This document shows, one piece after another, positions 34,093 to 47,444 of a stretch of DNA of 64,000 nt. This DNA comes from Antilocapra americana (taxonomy: Eukaryota > Chordata > Mammalia > Artiodactyla > Antilocapridae): positions 15,535,634 through 15,599,633 of the forward strand of contig ML664183.1 of NCBI GenBank assembly GCA_007570785.1, in the 5' to 3' direction. The notes under the pieces are model-generated. The model was given only the letters and a program-made list of their open reading frames with translations, did not search any database and was not told the DNA's origin. Every line of letters begins with the position of its first letter. Position 1 is the first letter of the stretch. The position numbers and the translations under genes were made by a program.

Positions 34093-36140
34093 TCCTTTGT
34101 TGTTAAAAGTGCATCCAAAAATCAGTATCTGAGTTTTAGAGAGGAGAAGAATACTGACACACCAAGTGGTGAAGAACTTGGCACAAAGTTTTACATAGTA
34201 GGATAAAACCCCAGCCAGTTAGATCCCAGAGTCCTCAGTTTAACTATTACGTTGTTTTAGGTGTGGAGTGGGAATTTGAACTTTGGGCAAGGTCAGGGTA
34301 AGGAATATGATGGTACTGTAGCCTCCCTCAATATTTTGGCCTTTTGTTGCAGTTGCTGACCTGGCTCAAATCTTGGCATATTATGCACACCTGTTATCAG
34401 ATGAGAAACATTTCCTAACAAAACAGAATTAATTTATGTTGGAGCCAACTTTCAAATTCCACGTGTTTCTATTCCTATTTCCTTGCTTGTCTCTGTGTCC
34501 TGAGAGCTGATCTCTCTTTCTTTGTTCCTGGATTGTAAAAAAGCAGTCTGAAGATGGCCAGTGAAAAAAGATGGAGGCACCTTAAATAGATATGGGCAAG
34601 TCCCTGAAACCTGTTACCAATGGAGCTCAGTAGCCAACCCCACTTTCCCAGTAAAGCTTTTTTCAAGTGCCTCCTACAACCCCCTTTTTTCCTGCTTTAA
34701 TCACTATGAGATAGGGAAATTGGACTTTTAAGGAAAAGAATGGATTTGAGTCGGCTTTTCCACGTACTAACTTTGTGTCTTTGGGAAAATGACTTAACTA
34801 ATCTGTAAATGAGTCTATTCATAGTACCCACAAAAAGATTGTTTCAATAGTAATACATAAAACACTACTTAACTGTGGGTCATCATTATTATAATTATCT
34901 CTCTGTATAAGCAAAGGAGGCCTATTTCCTCCAGTGTCTGCTTGACAGTCTGAGTCAGTATTAACAGTTGTTAGTAAATGAGTCTCTTCTATGGATCAGG
35001 CACTTTAATCTACACAAACTTATCTCATTAACCAAACAACTTTGTGGAATCTTTTTGTTATCAGATTTTTCAGAAGAGGAAATCAAGACTCAGAGAGGTT
35101 ACATTACTTGCCCATGTTGGGCCCAGAATGTACGTGAAAATTGGACACACATTCAGTCTGTAAGCCTCTTTCTTCCCCACATTTGTCCTCTCCTTTCTTC
35201 CTCAAATGAAAGAGGGGCTCTCCTAGGTCATCCATTACTATCATGCAGGTTGTGTACTGAACAAGTCCAGAGAGTGTCTCTTTCATAGATATCAATATGA
35301 ATGGTGTCCTCCTCCCCAAGGTATGCAATGCACACCTTGCAGACATGTATGAGGAATCCCTGGAGCAGCTAATAGGTTTTATTCAGTAGAGAGAGAAGAT
35401 TTTGCTCATAATCACCGATGCATTCCTCCTCCAAATCATTCTTGGAGGTGTTTTCCGTGTTTTTTTTTATTCTGAGCAAATGACCCGAAGGTACTTGATC
35501 ACACTACCTCTTACCATGTGGCATGATTTCTCAATACAGTGGTGATGGATGGATATGCCTGGATTCATATCCTTTGGGTATTTACTTTCCACATGCCCCT
35601 ACACGCCTGCCACCTTTCAAAAAATTGCTGTGAAAGAAACTGGCTACATTTGGTAGTGTAATGCTAAAATATAAGCATGAGTGAGCTATTTTCTATGAGT
35701 TCACCTTAGATTTATTTCATGTATTAATATGTGCTGAAGCCATTAGAAATCTGAGAGGCAGTCTTTCATGAAATAAACCCTTTCCTGTCTCATTTTCCAG
35801 AAAATTGCTCCGTTCTTTTGGCTATGAGATACGCCTCTATCCATGAATCAGCGAACGTCTGAGTTTAGGGATAAGTTAAAGGAAGAATAGCTTTCACTAG
35901 AGCATGTTTTCTTCTTCTCTAGGCTAACTTCTTAAATACTATGGTCTCCAGAGATATTTCCCGCCAAGCAAAGCTTTAACAATGATGTTTACACTCAGGA
36001 CAGCTGGAGGCAGTGGAAACACTATCTTTCAGCGGATCTGAGAAGGGTCTGCAACCTGGGCTGGGCCCAGTGAGTTATTTCATTTAATTACCTCAGTAAT
36101 AGTTACAAAAGGATTAGAATATTTTTCTTACATTTTGTTT
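34093..36140. other. Intergenic with MIR relics, no gene
   Basis: MIR-like traces at about 34730-34900 (sense) and 34960-35110 (antisense, 'gaaatcaagactcagagagg'). Otherwise nothing recognised. Confidence 0.45.
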
Positions 36141-36352
36141 ATGCTTTCATGCTCAGTCATTTCCAACTCTTTGTGACACTATGGACTATAGCCTGCCAGA
36201 ATTCTCTGTCCTTGGGATTTTTCCAGAGAGAATACTGGAATGGGTTGCCATTTCCTTCTCTAGCAGGTCTTCCCAACCCAGGGATCAAACTTGTGTAACT
36301 GCGTCTCCTACATTGAGGGTAAATTCTCTACCTCGGAGCCACAAGGGAAGCC
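36141..36352 (-). mobile_element. Bov-tA SINE, antisense
   Basis: 'atgctttcatgctcagtcat' to 'cctcggagccacaagggaag'. Confidence 0.9.
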
Positions 36353-39300
36353 TCCTTTACATTTATGTAGGGTTTAATAGAGAGCTTTCACAGTCAGAAA
36401 CTGTGATCTGTATTATAACCTTGTAAAGCTGGAGAGAGAACTTTTTGTCTCATAAAAGAGGAAACAAGAATAAGAGATTAGAGATGTCAAACAAAAGGAC
36501 CAAGTTCACAAATAAAGTAAGGCTCTGGCCCCTGTTTGAGCTTTTCATCTAAGGAGGGCTATAGCAATCACTGAACCCATGCAAAGGTCAAAGAACCTTT
36601 GCTTTTCTCAATTCCCAAACCCAAAGATTCACTGCAACAATATGGAGAACATTAAAGTGAGTGATTAACTTACTAACAAGTTGTAGTGATTTTAAACTAG
36701 AGTTGAGTGAGTATTTTAGTAGAATAAATCCTTGTTTTTATAAATTTTCTCATCCAGAAATAGGCCTTTACATAATCCTTCATCTCATCTCCAAGTCCCA
36801 ACATAAACAGTAAAGGGCAGAATTGTAGTTGTTGTCTATTAAGAACTGCTTCCACAAGAACTGCCCCAAGGCCAGCAGTACTCATACCTGAGAGTAAAGT
36901 GTGGTCCTTGTCCTACAGAGTCAGAGGGAGGTGGAGTGTGGACAGCCCAGCCGACTGAATAGGATGCTCTGTTCTTCTCAAGGACTTAAAAACAACTTTA
37001 TTCTCTAAGAAATCTGTGCTTACATCCCCTCAAGTTGTCCTCTGTATTACTTTGTCTTCAAATAAGATCTCCAACAGACAGAAGTCATTTGTGTCTATAT
37101 GTGTATGTTGGTGGGAACACATGCATTAATGTACATCAACTGATGACTGAAAACAAAGTTCTTGTTTACTTTCAACATCTGATTTCTTGGGAACAATTGA
37201 ACAAACTTAGTCGGATCTTGATGTGAATGGCAGATTTTCTGGAAAGTGGAAGTTGTTGCTGATCCACAGCTCAGGGTGGAGTTTAGCCAAGAGATTAGCC
37301 TAGATCAAGATTAGAGCAGGTCGGAATGAGAAAGAAAACTTAGAAAATGGAAGTTAAGCTTTGTGATTCCAAATTTCCTTGTGTTTACTTGACAGGGTTC
37401 CAAAAACTTCCTCTTCCTAGTGAAACACCAGGAAAGAGTGATTTGCCTGATGTCCCAAATCACTACCTCAGCAACCTCTATTTTTCTTTAGCAGAAGATG
37501 ATATTTAAGGCAAGCAATTCAGCCATTTTAGTGAGCTACTCGGTTGTCAATGATTCTCTCCCATGTGTACATTTTATTAAATTTTTGTTAGATTTTTTTC
37601 TGTTAACCTGTTTCAGGTCAGTTGAATTCTTAGATCAGCCGGAAGAGCCTAGATGGGCAGAGGAAACGATCTTCCTCCCAGACATGCTCTAAGCAGTGTG
37701 ATTCAGCAGGTCCAGGGTAAGGACCAAGAGTCCTTGCACAAGTCGTTCACAGGGCACATTTTAGGATACCTGACTGCCCTGGATGAAAGGGAACGGCTTG
37801 CTTCTGGAGGTGACAGCTACACGTCTAGGTTGAGTGAATTCTAGGCAAACCAAGAATCCCAACACACATCTTGAGGCAGCCCTAAGATCAGCCCCATTTC
37901 TCCTGGGGCTCCCAGAGTGATAACTTTTACCTTGCAGATGGTCCAGCTCACCGCCTGCTATGGGACCACAGCGGCAGAGGCCTGGAAGATGATCCCAGCT
38001 TCGGCTGTAGCTTGGATTTGCTCATTTGACACATCTCTATTAAAAGCCTGGAAGAGTCCCAAGAGTATCAAGTGACTGTCAGAATGTGTTCAAAATAATG
38101 TGAAAAGAATAACAGCAGAATACAATGCAAATCTCTATAACCACATTCTTTCAAAGAAAGCCATCTTATTAGTCGAGTATATTGAAATCTACTGGCAGGA
38201 CAGAATGGAAAAACCAAATTCCTTAGTGATTATGGTATTTTCTGAGTTGCTAAATATTGTGACTCTAAAGGCCTGGCTTTTAGATCTTGATAACAACTCA
38301 CATTTTTATATAATGCACATGTACAGAGGGTTAATCAACTAGTCTGTAAGGAAGCCTAGAGAGGTTGGCACAGCAGATTTGATTTTAGAATATTAATTTT
38401 TAAAATAAAGAAATTTCATCTTTTAAACTTATTCTAGACTTTTTAACTATTATTTTATTTTTAATTGGAACATTGTACAAGGCCATATATGGTGGGGTAG
38501 GATGACATTATCTTAAAGGTAGGGAACCATCACCTTAAATAATATCAGTCCCATAATTAGTTCCAACATCAAAAAAGTTTTTTAATGCCTTAGGGGATGA
38601 CTGAAATTCTATGTAGCAGATAAAAGCCTCTGAGGGCAGGTTACAAAGAGACCATTGTACTCTCTACCCTCTATCCTCCCACCTCCAGAATGTTTGAATC
38701 AAGCTGTATCTTCCCAGGAAATGTAAATTAGCCCTATCATGTGTCATTAATTCGTTTTGTAACCCTGTTTCAACAAAACACTGAGCAGTTGGTCTTTTAC
38801 AGTTAAAGTATCTCTGGATATTGATGAGATCTGTCATCCCAGCTACTACTCAACCTTGTCAGCTTTACTCAGAAATAGCTGAATGGAAATAGCACAACAA
38901 AATTCATTAAAATATGTAAACACAATTTGCAAACATTTCTGAGGGGACTGAGGATGCCTGCCAAGAAGACTTTTAATACATAATGAGAGTTCTGTTACTG
39001 AAACAATGCTTTTCAAACCTTTTGACACATTCATCTCTCTTTTAATTAACATTAAAAATCTTCAAATTTCTTCTTGCCTCCCTTCTTCCTTCGAGAATCT
39101 CTTTTTCATGGATGGGATCTTCTATTAATGGAATCCTTAAAACATAATCTTCTGTAAAGGTTATTCATGAATAATAAATAATATATTTTAATTTAATAAA
39201 GCAGTGTGGCAAAGAGCTTTGGAATAAAAATTAAAAAATGAAGGGTTTTATTCATCCCATGACCCTACCCCACCATATGTATAGCCTTGTACAATGTACC

Positions 39301-40027
39301 TTCCTCTTTGTCTCTTTCCATTTTTCCTTTATAAACCTCAATCTCTAACTCTGTTCCAGCTCTGATGTTTTATAATGTGTCATCCGAAATATGACAGAGT
39401 TATGAATTGTGATCACAACTGATGGAACGTGTAGAGTAGCTGGGTTGTTTCCCAAACAGATAAATTTTCTCAGATGGGACTCTAAAGAGCAAGAGCACTG
39501 CTTGGAAAGGATGGGAGAGAGTATTGAGTCGTAATCAGCGCTGTTCTATCATCCAGATATGATCTGAGAAGGAAAACATGGATGTAAGTGTCAGGGAGGA
39601 AGAAATTTCCCTCTACCATTCTAGATTCTTCTGGCTGGTCTAAGAATTAAATTGACAAGAGACAGATTAACAGGAGAAAATCAAAAGTTTAACAACATGT
39701 ACATATGGGAGAGACCCAGAAAAGCTGAGTAATTCACCAAACTGACTGAAACCTTGACCTTGCATATCATCTTCAGCTAAAGACAAAGAGGTTGTTGGAA
39801 CAGTGGTTTGGGATGTCTAAGTTAGGCCCATAAGGTGCAAGTAATCAGGTATTTAATAAGAGTAGACAAAAGAAAAACAAAGGTAAATGATTAGAGCAAA
39901 TTATAAACCCAGTGTCTGAGTCCTGAGAGCTACCAGCAGAGAAGATTTTTAGATGTTAAGGTCGAAATATCCTTTGTACTTTGAAATGTCTCTGATGGTG
40001 TTATCAGGTTTTCAGGTAAACTTTTTG
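36353..40027. other. Intergenic, longest stretch without young repeats
   Basis: About 3.7 kb with no SINE or LINE copy that I can see apart from an LTR-like piece from about 39640. The ORF at 37653-37844 ends in an unrecognised peptide; a possible old hAT trace lies near 37700. No exon called. Confidence 0.4.
39640..39930. repeat. LTR-like relic sharing sequence with 47445-47830
   Basis: 'gacagattaacaggagaaaa' and 'catcttcagctaaagacaaa' recur in diverged form at 47460 ('catcttcaactaaagacaaa'). It looks like a retroviral LTR family; name not assigned. Confidence 0.5.
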
Positions 40028-40221
40028 AGTTGCTTACAGTCTTAGTGACCCTGTAGGCTGTAGCCCACCAGGCTCCTTTGTCGATGGGATTCTTTAGGTA
40101 AAAATCCTGGAGAAGATTGCCATGCCTTCCTCTGGAGGAGTCTTCCCAACCTAGGGATCGAAGCCACGTCTCCCATATCTCCTGCATTGGCAAACGGTTC
40201 TTTACCACTAGTGAGTCAGCA
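40028..40221 (-). mobile_element. Bov-tA SINE, antisense
   Basis: 'agttgcttacagtcttagtg' to 'tttaccactagtgagtcagc'. Confidence 0.88.
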
Positions 40222-40734
40222 GGCACAAGGACTGTCTAAACATCAGCTATTGTGATGTTTCTTAAGTTTATATCATATTTTTCAGTTTCAGTTTTGGGGG
40301 TTTCAGAAAAAGGACAGTTTTAGCCCTTAATGATGCCAAGTCAAGAGTGGGAGAAAAATTGGAAATGTTATCTTGAAGAGTTGTAGCCAACTCTTTGAGG
40401 AAATTAGAAAAATTCAGGGTCCAGTCTATTTTACAAGTGGAAAAGCAAAACTTCAAAGGCGAAAAAGAGAACTAGAATCTAATCTACAACTAGTATTCCA
40501 GTTTCTATGGAAATACATTTTTTCTTTTAAAATCACTCTTATTTCTATTGAAGATAGCCAAGTTGAGACTAATTTATTTGCAAAATAAGTTTAGTTTCAT
40601 TAAACTTGGCTTGATTATTTACGTAAGTCCAGCAAGAATAACAATTGACCATTTAGCCTATTAAAAAAATCTGCTTTGTTGGAACTTTTCATAAGGAATC
40701 TCTAGATTAACTTTTTTACTTTCATTTGTTTTTC

Positions 40735-41100
40735 TTTCAGTTTTGAGATCCAATTGACATACAACAATGTATAAATTTCAGGTGTATAATTTGACTTACC
40801 TATATCATGAAACGATTATCAAAGTAAGTTTAGTGAACATGCGTCATCTCATATGGACACAAAAATTAAGAAATGAAAAATACGTAGTTAATGGGAAGTT
40901 GCTACATAACACAAGGAGCTCAACAAGGTACTCTGTGACAACCTACAGAGATGGGATGGGATGGGGAGTGGTGGGGAGGTTCAAGAAGGAGGGAACATAG
41001 GTATACTTACGACTGATTCTTGCTGTATGGCAGAAGCCAAGACAATGCTATAAAGCAATTATCCTCCAATTAAAAATAAGTTAAGACAAAAAGAATTTAA
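40735..41100. mobile_element. Composite of L1 3'-end fragments
   Basis: The left part ('ccaattgacatacaacaatg') is an old L1 3'UTR. From about 40893 ('cataacacaaggagctcaac') a bovine-type L1 3' end in sense orientation follows, ending 'attatcctccaattaaaaat'. Confidence 0.7.
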
Positions 41101-41354
41101 TTAAAGTAAAAAATGTAGTATTTCAGTAGCACTACCACATTTCAAGTATCCTATAGCTATTTGCGGTCAGTAGTTGCCCCGTTAGACTACATGGATATAG
41201 AACATTTCCATCATTGCAAAAAACTCTATAGCCAGTACTATACTAAGACCTTGTCGTGACAGTGACTCAGTTTCAAGCATTATGCTTCCAGGATATACAA
41301 CCATCTTATCTAGTTATAGCTCACTTCCTGAAAAAGAAGGGGAAAAAAGGAAAA

Positions 41355-41880
41355 AAATGATGTAGTGACACATGCTACAACATGAGTGAACCTTGTAAAT
41401 ATTATAAGTGAAATAAGGAACTAGTCATAAAAGACCACATAACATGTGATTCCATTTGCAGGAAATGTCCAGGATAGGCAGATCTATAGAAAGTAGATTA
41501 GTGGTTGTTTAAAGCTGATACCCTGATAGCTCAGCTGGTAAGAATCTGCCTGCAATGCAGAGACTCTGGTGTGATTCCTGGGTTGGGAAGATCCGCTGGA
41601 GAAGGGAAAGGCTGCCCACTCTAGTATTCTGGCCTGGAGAATTCCATGGACTGTATAGTCCATGAGGTCACGTAGAGTTGGACACAACTGAGCAACTTTC
41701 ACTTCACAAAGCTGAAGTTGAGAGTAGGTGGTTTCTAAAGGGTTCAGAGTTTCTTATTGAGTATTTTAAAATTGACTATGAAAATGGTTGCACATATGTA
41801 TGAGTGTAGTAAAAACCACCGAATTGTACACTTTGAGTAGGTGACCTGTATGGTATGTGAATTATATCTCAATAAGGCTT
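41355..41880 (+). mobile_element. Old L1 3'UTR split by a SINE
   Basis: The left piece 'aagaccacataacatgtgat' and the right piece 'ccaccgaattgtacactttg' belong to one old L1 3' end; the SINE at 41519-41706 separates them. Confidence 0.7.
41519..41706 (+). mobile_element. Bov-tA SINE nested in old L1
   Basis: 'taccctgatagctcagctgg' to 'gacacaactgagcaactttc'. Confidence 0.9.
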
Positions 41881-41899
41881 GCTTTTTTTTTTTTATTTA

Positions 41900-42320
41900 A
41901 AGCCTTAAATGATGTCCTAATCCTTATAGGAAAAAAGTCCAAATCCTTCAGCTGGCCCTTGGGATCTTGCCCACCTGGCTTTCCTTCCTGAGTCCCGTCT
42001 TAGCTAGAGACTGCACACATGGCATGCTGCCCTTTGCCTGCAGGACCTCCCCTCCCACCTCCACCCTGTCACCTGCTTAGTTCTTCTGGATGAGTTCTCC
42101 TAATTCTACCTAGTTTGCATTCTGGCTCAAACATCACCTCCTTGAGGAGGCTTTTCCTAACTCCTTATAAAAGATTCCCCACAACAGGTACTTACTGTTT
42201 CCTGCACGTCTGTGCTTAATTGTGTGTGCCAACTCCTTGGCCTTTCCCCCCAACCCCCGACTATTCTGTATGTCTTGTGTTCTCAGGTCCTAGCAATAAT
42301 GCTTCATAAGTATTTGTGAT
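41900..42320. repeat. L2 LINE 3'-end relic
   Basis: 'tggctcaaacatcacctcct' then 'gaggaggcttttcctaactc' is the well-known L2 3' pattern, with 'tttgcctgcaggacctcccc' before it. Confidence 0.65.
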
Positions 42321-42364
42321 GTTATGAATCATTTACATTGTTGGTATTAAAATTTATGGTATTG

Positions 42365-42545
42365 GGGACTTCCTTGGTGGTCCAGTGGCTAAGACTTTGT
42401 GCTTTCATTGCAGGAGCCTGGGTTTGATTCCCGGTCAGGGAACTAGATCCTGCATACTGGACCTAATAGATCTTGCATGCCACAACTAAGACCAGGCACA
42501 GCCAAATAAAATAATTAAAAAATTAAAAAAAAAAGACAAAAAGAA
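42365..42545 (+). mobile_element. CHR-type tRNA SINE with poly(A)
   Basis: 'ggacttccttggtggtccag', 'gggtttgattcccggtcagg', ending in A-rich sequence. Confidence 0.82.
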
Positions 42546-43423
42546 ATAGAAACATTTTTTTTTTCTCTGTGATGCAAACTCTTTACTCATTGGTATGATT
42601 TGAAAGTTATCAGAGACCTCTATTTGTCAAAAAGTTCTTTCTATGACTCTTCTTGAGGCATTTTTTTTTAAAAAGCATCAGAGTAAAGCAGTAACTGTCT
42701 ATAAATGACAAAAGACTAAAATGGTATGGTTAAAGGTCTGATTACAGTGCAATGACAAAGAAATTTGGTTATGTCTGTGACACGCAACTCTTTTGATAAT
42801 AACTAGAATTAGGACTGATAACCTTATACTAGAACATATCCAAATTTTGGTAATTTCCTATAATTTCTAGAATTTATAGGACATTTCCTATAAGTTCCAG
42901 AATATAAATGTTATTTAGATTAATAACATTTACCTATACATTATAACCTAAGGTTTTTAATCACTCATTTGACAATGTTTCCCATGTAATTTAACATACC
43001 AAATAAGCCTAATTATTTAACATCTCTCTTTGAGACATTTCAGGGACCCTTGGAAATATCCCAAACTTAACTAGAGGGCAAAAGGACTTCATTTAGAATT
43101 TTATTTCAGAAGTTTGTCAAAGATATCAAAAGATTTAAAAACTCTTGGTCAAATAGGATTATACGTAACTGTGAAAGAATACTTACTTAACCTAAATGAC
43201 AATAAGACTTCAGAGGTAAATACAGAAAGTTAGAACAGATAACTTAAAAGGCAGAGAAACTTTATAATCTGCTATTAAAACAGATCTGCATTTTGAGAAT
43301 ACTTCGTCCTCTAAATAGAGAAATAAAATTTTAAGTTACCAAAAGAAATTGAAGAAATTTAAAAATAACTAGGCATATCATAAAACATAATTATTCTTAA
43401 AGAGTTTACCTAAAAAGTCTTAG
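42546..43423. other. AT-rich intergenic, no gene
   Basis: Nothing recognised; several short self-similar phrases ('atttcctataatttctagaa') but no clear tandem repeat. Confidence 0.4.
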
Positions 43424-44240
43424 CCTGCACTATTTACAATAGCTAGAACATAGAAGCAACCTAGATGTCCATCAACAGATGAATGGATAAAGAAACTGTG
43501 GTACATATATATGATGGAAATTACTCAGCTGTAAAAAGGAACACATGTTATATGAATCAGTTCTAATGAGGTGGAAGAACTTACAGTCTATTATACAGAG
43601 TGAAGTAAGTCAGAAAGAGAAAAACAAATATAGTATATTAACACATATATATGGAATCTAGAGGGGACTCCCCAGTTGCTCAGCAGTAAAGAATCCTCCT
43701 GCAATGCAGGAGACACGGGTTTGACCCCTGGGTTGGGAAGATCCCTTAGAAGAGGGCATGGCAACACACTCTAGTATTCTTACTGGGAAAATTCCACAGA
43801 CAGAGGAGCCTGGCAGGCTTTGGTTCACGGGTTCACAAAGAGTCGAACATGACTGAAGCAACTAAGCAGGCACACGTGCAATCTAGAAAGATGGTACTGA
43901 TGAACCTGTTTGTAGAGTAGCGAAGGAGATGCAGACATAGAGAACAGACTTGTGGACACAGTGAGGGAAGGAAAGGGTAGGACAATTTGATAGAGTTGCA
44001 TTGAAACATACACATTACCATTTGTAAAAGAGATAGCCAGTGGGAATTTTCTATATGATGCGGGGAGCTCAAATTCAGTGCTCTGTGACAACCTAGAGGG
44101 GTGGGATGGGGTGTGAAGTGGGAGGGTGGTCCAAGAGGGAGGGGAGATACGTATACCTATGGTTGATTCATGTTGATGTATGGCAGAAACCAACACAATA
44201 TTGTAATTATCCTACAATTAAAAATTTTTAAAATACAAAA
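43424..44240 (+). mobile_element. Bovine-type L1 3' end split by a SINE
   Basis: 'cactatttacaatagctaga', 'catatatatgatggaaatta' on the left; 'gtatggcagaaaccaacaca' and 'attatcctacaattaaaaat' on the right. Interrupted at 43663-43879. Confidence 0.88.
43663..43879 (+). mobile_element. Bov-tA SINE inside L1, with target-site duplication
   Basis: 'ggggactccccagttgctca' to 'actgaagcaactaagcaggc'; the 8-bp 'aatctaga' is duplicated at 43655 and 43880. Confidence 0.92.
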
Positions 44241-44402
44241 GAAGTCTAAGCTTATTTATATCTAACTAGATCACTTGTTCCTAACAATTATCTTTAGATT
44301 ACCCATGAAAACTTTATGAGAAATTAAACAAAATCAATCATCCAAAGCTGTTTTTCTTGCTGATAAATTTTGTAAGAATTAAGATGATCTTACTTGACAA
44401 AG

Positions 44403-44606
44403 TATGTTAGTTGCTCGGTCGTGTCCGACTCTGCGACCCCATGGACTGTAGCCCACCAGGTTCCTCTGTCCGTGGAATTCTCCAAGCAAGAATACTGGGG
44501 TGAGTTGCCATTCTCTTCTCCAGAGGATCTTCCGAACCCAGTGGATGAACCCAGATCTCCTGCATTTTAGGCAAATTCTTCCCAGTCTGAGCCACCAGGG
44601 AAGTCC
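44403..44606 (-). mobile_element. Bov-tA SINE, antisense
   Basis: 'tatgttagttgctcggtcgt' to 'ctgagccaccagggaagtcc'. Confidence 0.92.
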
Positions 44607-44621
44607 TTATTTGACTAAACC

Positions 44622-45643
44622 TAGACCAGACCACCTGACCTGTCTCTTGAGAAACCTGTATGCAGGCCAGGAAGCAACAGTTAGAATTGGACATGGAACA
44701 ACAGACTGGTTCCAAATAGGAAAAGGAGTACGTCAAGGCTGTATATTGTCACCCTGGTTATTTAACTTATATGCAGAGTACATCATGAGAAATGCTGGGC
44801 TGGAAGAAGCACAAGCTGGAATCAAGATTGCCAGGAGAAATATCAATAACCTCAGATGTGGAGATGACACCACCCTTATAGCAGAAAGTAAAGAGGAACT
44901 AAACAGCCTCTTGATGAAAGTGAAAGAGGAGAATGAAAAAATTGGCTTAAAGCTCAACATTCAGAAAACTAAGATCATGGCATCTGGTCCCATCACTTCA
45001 TGAGAAATAGATGGGGAAACAGTGGAAACAGTGTCAGACTTTATATTGGGGGGCTCCAAAATCACTGCAGATGGTGATTGCAGCCATGAAATTAAAAGAC
45101 ACTTACTCCTTGGAAGGAAAGTTATGACCAACCTAGACAGCATATTTAAAAGCAGAGACATTACTTTGTCAACAAAGGTCCATCTAGTCAAGGCTATGGT
45201 TTTTCCAGGAGTCATGTATGAATGTGAGAGTTGGACTATAAAGAAAGCTGAGCACTGAAGAATTGATGCTTTTGAACTGTGGTGTTGGAGAAGACTCTTG
45301 AGAGTCCCTTGGACTGCAAGGAGATCCAACCAGTCCATCCTAAGGGAGATCAGTCCTGGGTGATCATTGGAAGGACTGATGTTGAAGCTGAAACTCCAAT
45401 ACTTTGGCCACCTGATGCGAAGAGCTGACTCATTGGAAAAGACTCTAATGTTGGGAAGGATTGGGGGCAGGAGGAGATAGGGATGACAGAGGATGAGACG
45501 GCTGGATGGCATCACTGACTCGATGGACATGGGTTTGGGTGGACTCTGGGAGTTGGTGATAGACAGGGAGGCCTGGGGTGTTGCGATTCATGGGGTCGCA
45601 AGGAGTCAGACACGACTGAGTGACTGAACTAAACTGAACTGAG
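44622..45643 (+). mobile_element. BovB (RTE) LINE 3' kilobase, nearly open
   Basis: Encodes the C-terminal reverse-transcriptase half: GKGVRQGCILSPWLFNLYAE, then RCGDDTTLIAESKEEL where active copies have YADD, so the catalytic motif is altered. A stop follows SGPITS (TGA at 45001), then the frame continues ETVSDFILGGSKITADGDC, and a further stop after KKAEH at 45256. The 3' tail ends 'gactgagtgactgaactaaa'. Dead but well preserved. Confidence 0.93.
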
Positions 45644-46480
45644 GTACAATAAAAGTATTAGATTTAATGTCAATAACTCTAACAACATGCATGCATTAAT
45701 TAAATCAATAACTTTAAAATTGCTAAAGATCATGAACTTGAAAACCATTTGGATTAATTTCTACTACATTTAGAAATATTTAGCTCATAAGGGCATACTT
45801 ATAAGCCCATGAAATAGAGCTCTTATAAATTAATTTTGGTAATATTTTCCAGAGATGGGAAGATGTATCTGTGTACATACCTATATAACCAGAGACCTCA
45901 TCAGTTTTACCATAAAACTTAAATCATGAATCAGGCATAATTACATAAAACTTGCTAGTTTTTATAAATAACAAGTTTATCAGCTCAGATGGCTAAGGAT
46001 TTTTGCTATTTGTGAGAAAGATTTTAAGATTTGAGATTTTATGATTTAAGATTTTAAGATTTGTCTCTGACAAATCCTTAAGGAATCTGTGAATTAGATG
46101 GGTGAGGGCACATTTCCACCTGTTTGTGCTTTAAAAAGGGCTCTATCTTTCTCTTTTTACCCCTCTTTAGTTTCAGGTTCTACCTGACTGAGTCATCTTG
46201 GCTCATGCTTAGCCCATTGCGGACTATGTTTCCATTTTCGATTTTGGAGAGATTTGTAAGACCAGGACAGCTGGAACTGGACTGCCGCCAAAATTGTACC
46301 CCAAAACTGATCTGCTCATCCAACTAGATTTTCCTTAATTTGCTTCTTATATCAGCAAGGAGATTTTCAACTAAAATGGGAACTGAAAGATTTCTATATT
46401 CTAGAAGTTCAGGGTTCAGTGTATCATGCCCTTAGAAATTTTTCAGAAGACATGCAACGAAGACACTCTTACTGAGGACA
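45644..46480. other. Intergenic, no gene recognised
   Basis: AT-rich with a small internal repeat of 'gattttaagatttg' near 46020-46065. From about 46120 the composition changes toward the block described next. Confidence 0.4.
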
Positions 46481-47400
46481 CAGGTCAACCCCAGACCTAC
46501 TCACCTTTGGGGAAAAAGGCCTGTACTACTGCTCCTATTGGCCCTTGAACATCAGGCAGGGGTTTTCATCTCCATTGTATGGGTTCGAGCAGGCCTCCTG
46601 GCCTCCATTAGCATATTCAATTAATATTGCCTGAAGGGTGGTGTATTGCTCAGCCTGCTCATGACGCCAGTTGTCTTGCTGTATCTCACTGTCCTCACTG
46701 TTCCCTGAACTTAGAGTAGGCAAGGTCTGCACTAAGAGGCTGGAAGGAGACTCGAGGAGCTGTAGGGACTGCAGACACGTTCATTTTCTTCTGGCTGATG
46801 CGGCAGCCGTCGCAGCAGCCACAGCATAGCCTCACACAACGCAACCTCTTTCCTGCCTGGCACAGCAGCTACAACAGGACTCTCTCCGGGCTGACACAGC
46901 AGCCAGAGTAGCAGACATGCTGTATTCTCTCCTCTCACGGCTGACGCAACGGCCATAGCGGTGACGCAGCAGCGACGCTGCCGCTTTCTAGGGGGAGCTC
47001 GCACAGGCCTACCACACAAAGCAGCCTGTGACCAAGCGAGTGCCTCGTGAGGCGCACACACAGTTCTGTAAGTGATCTCAGCTGCCACATTATCCTTACT
47101 GACAATACGTGGGGCAAGAGCGAGAGGCCGGGGGGTGACAGAGCCTGAACACGTCATCTTGGCCAATTTGCTCTCTCCCCATAGGTGGATTGACAGGCCT
47201 GGTCTTCCAGTACCAGGCTGGGGAACTACTGCCCAGTGAGACAGTGATGGCCATCCACACAATACAATCAGGTAAAGGAGATGCAGCCACCTCACGTAAA
47301 TACAGTTCAAATACACCAGTTTTCAACTTTCACCTCAATTCCATCAACTCTTCTACCTTTACCTTCAGTCACCACTAGGACCTCATCAACACATGTCAGT
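46481..47400. other. Unusual GC/CpG-richer block of unknown origin
   Basis: About 0.9 kb with far more CpG than its surroundings and recurring 'gctgacgcagcagcc'-like phrases at about 46790-46980. On the minus strand 46732-47316 is open for 194 codons with an Arg/Pro-rich middle, and 46535-46732 for 65 codons. No domain recognised. An LTR-like segment follows at 47445, so an endogenous retroviral origin is possible. Confidence 0.4.
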
Positions 47401-47444
47401 TTTACAAGGAGCCGAGAAATTTTTCTATTCCCTGCGATTTAAAC

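Noticed and set aside
37653..37844. Possible exon with an intact 63-codon frame
   Set aside because: No homologous peptide recognised, and part of it resembles an old repeat.
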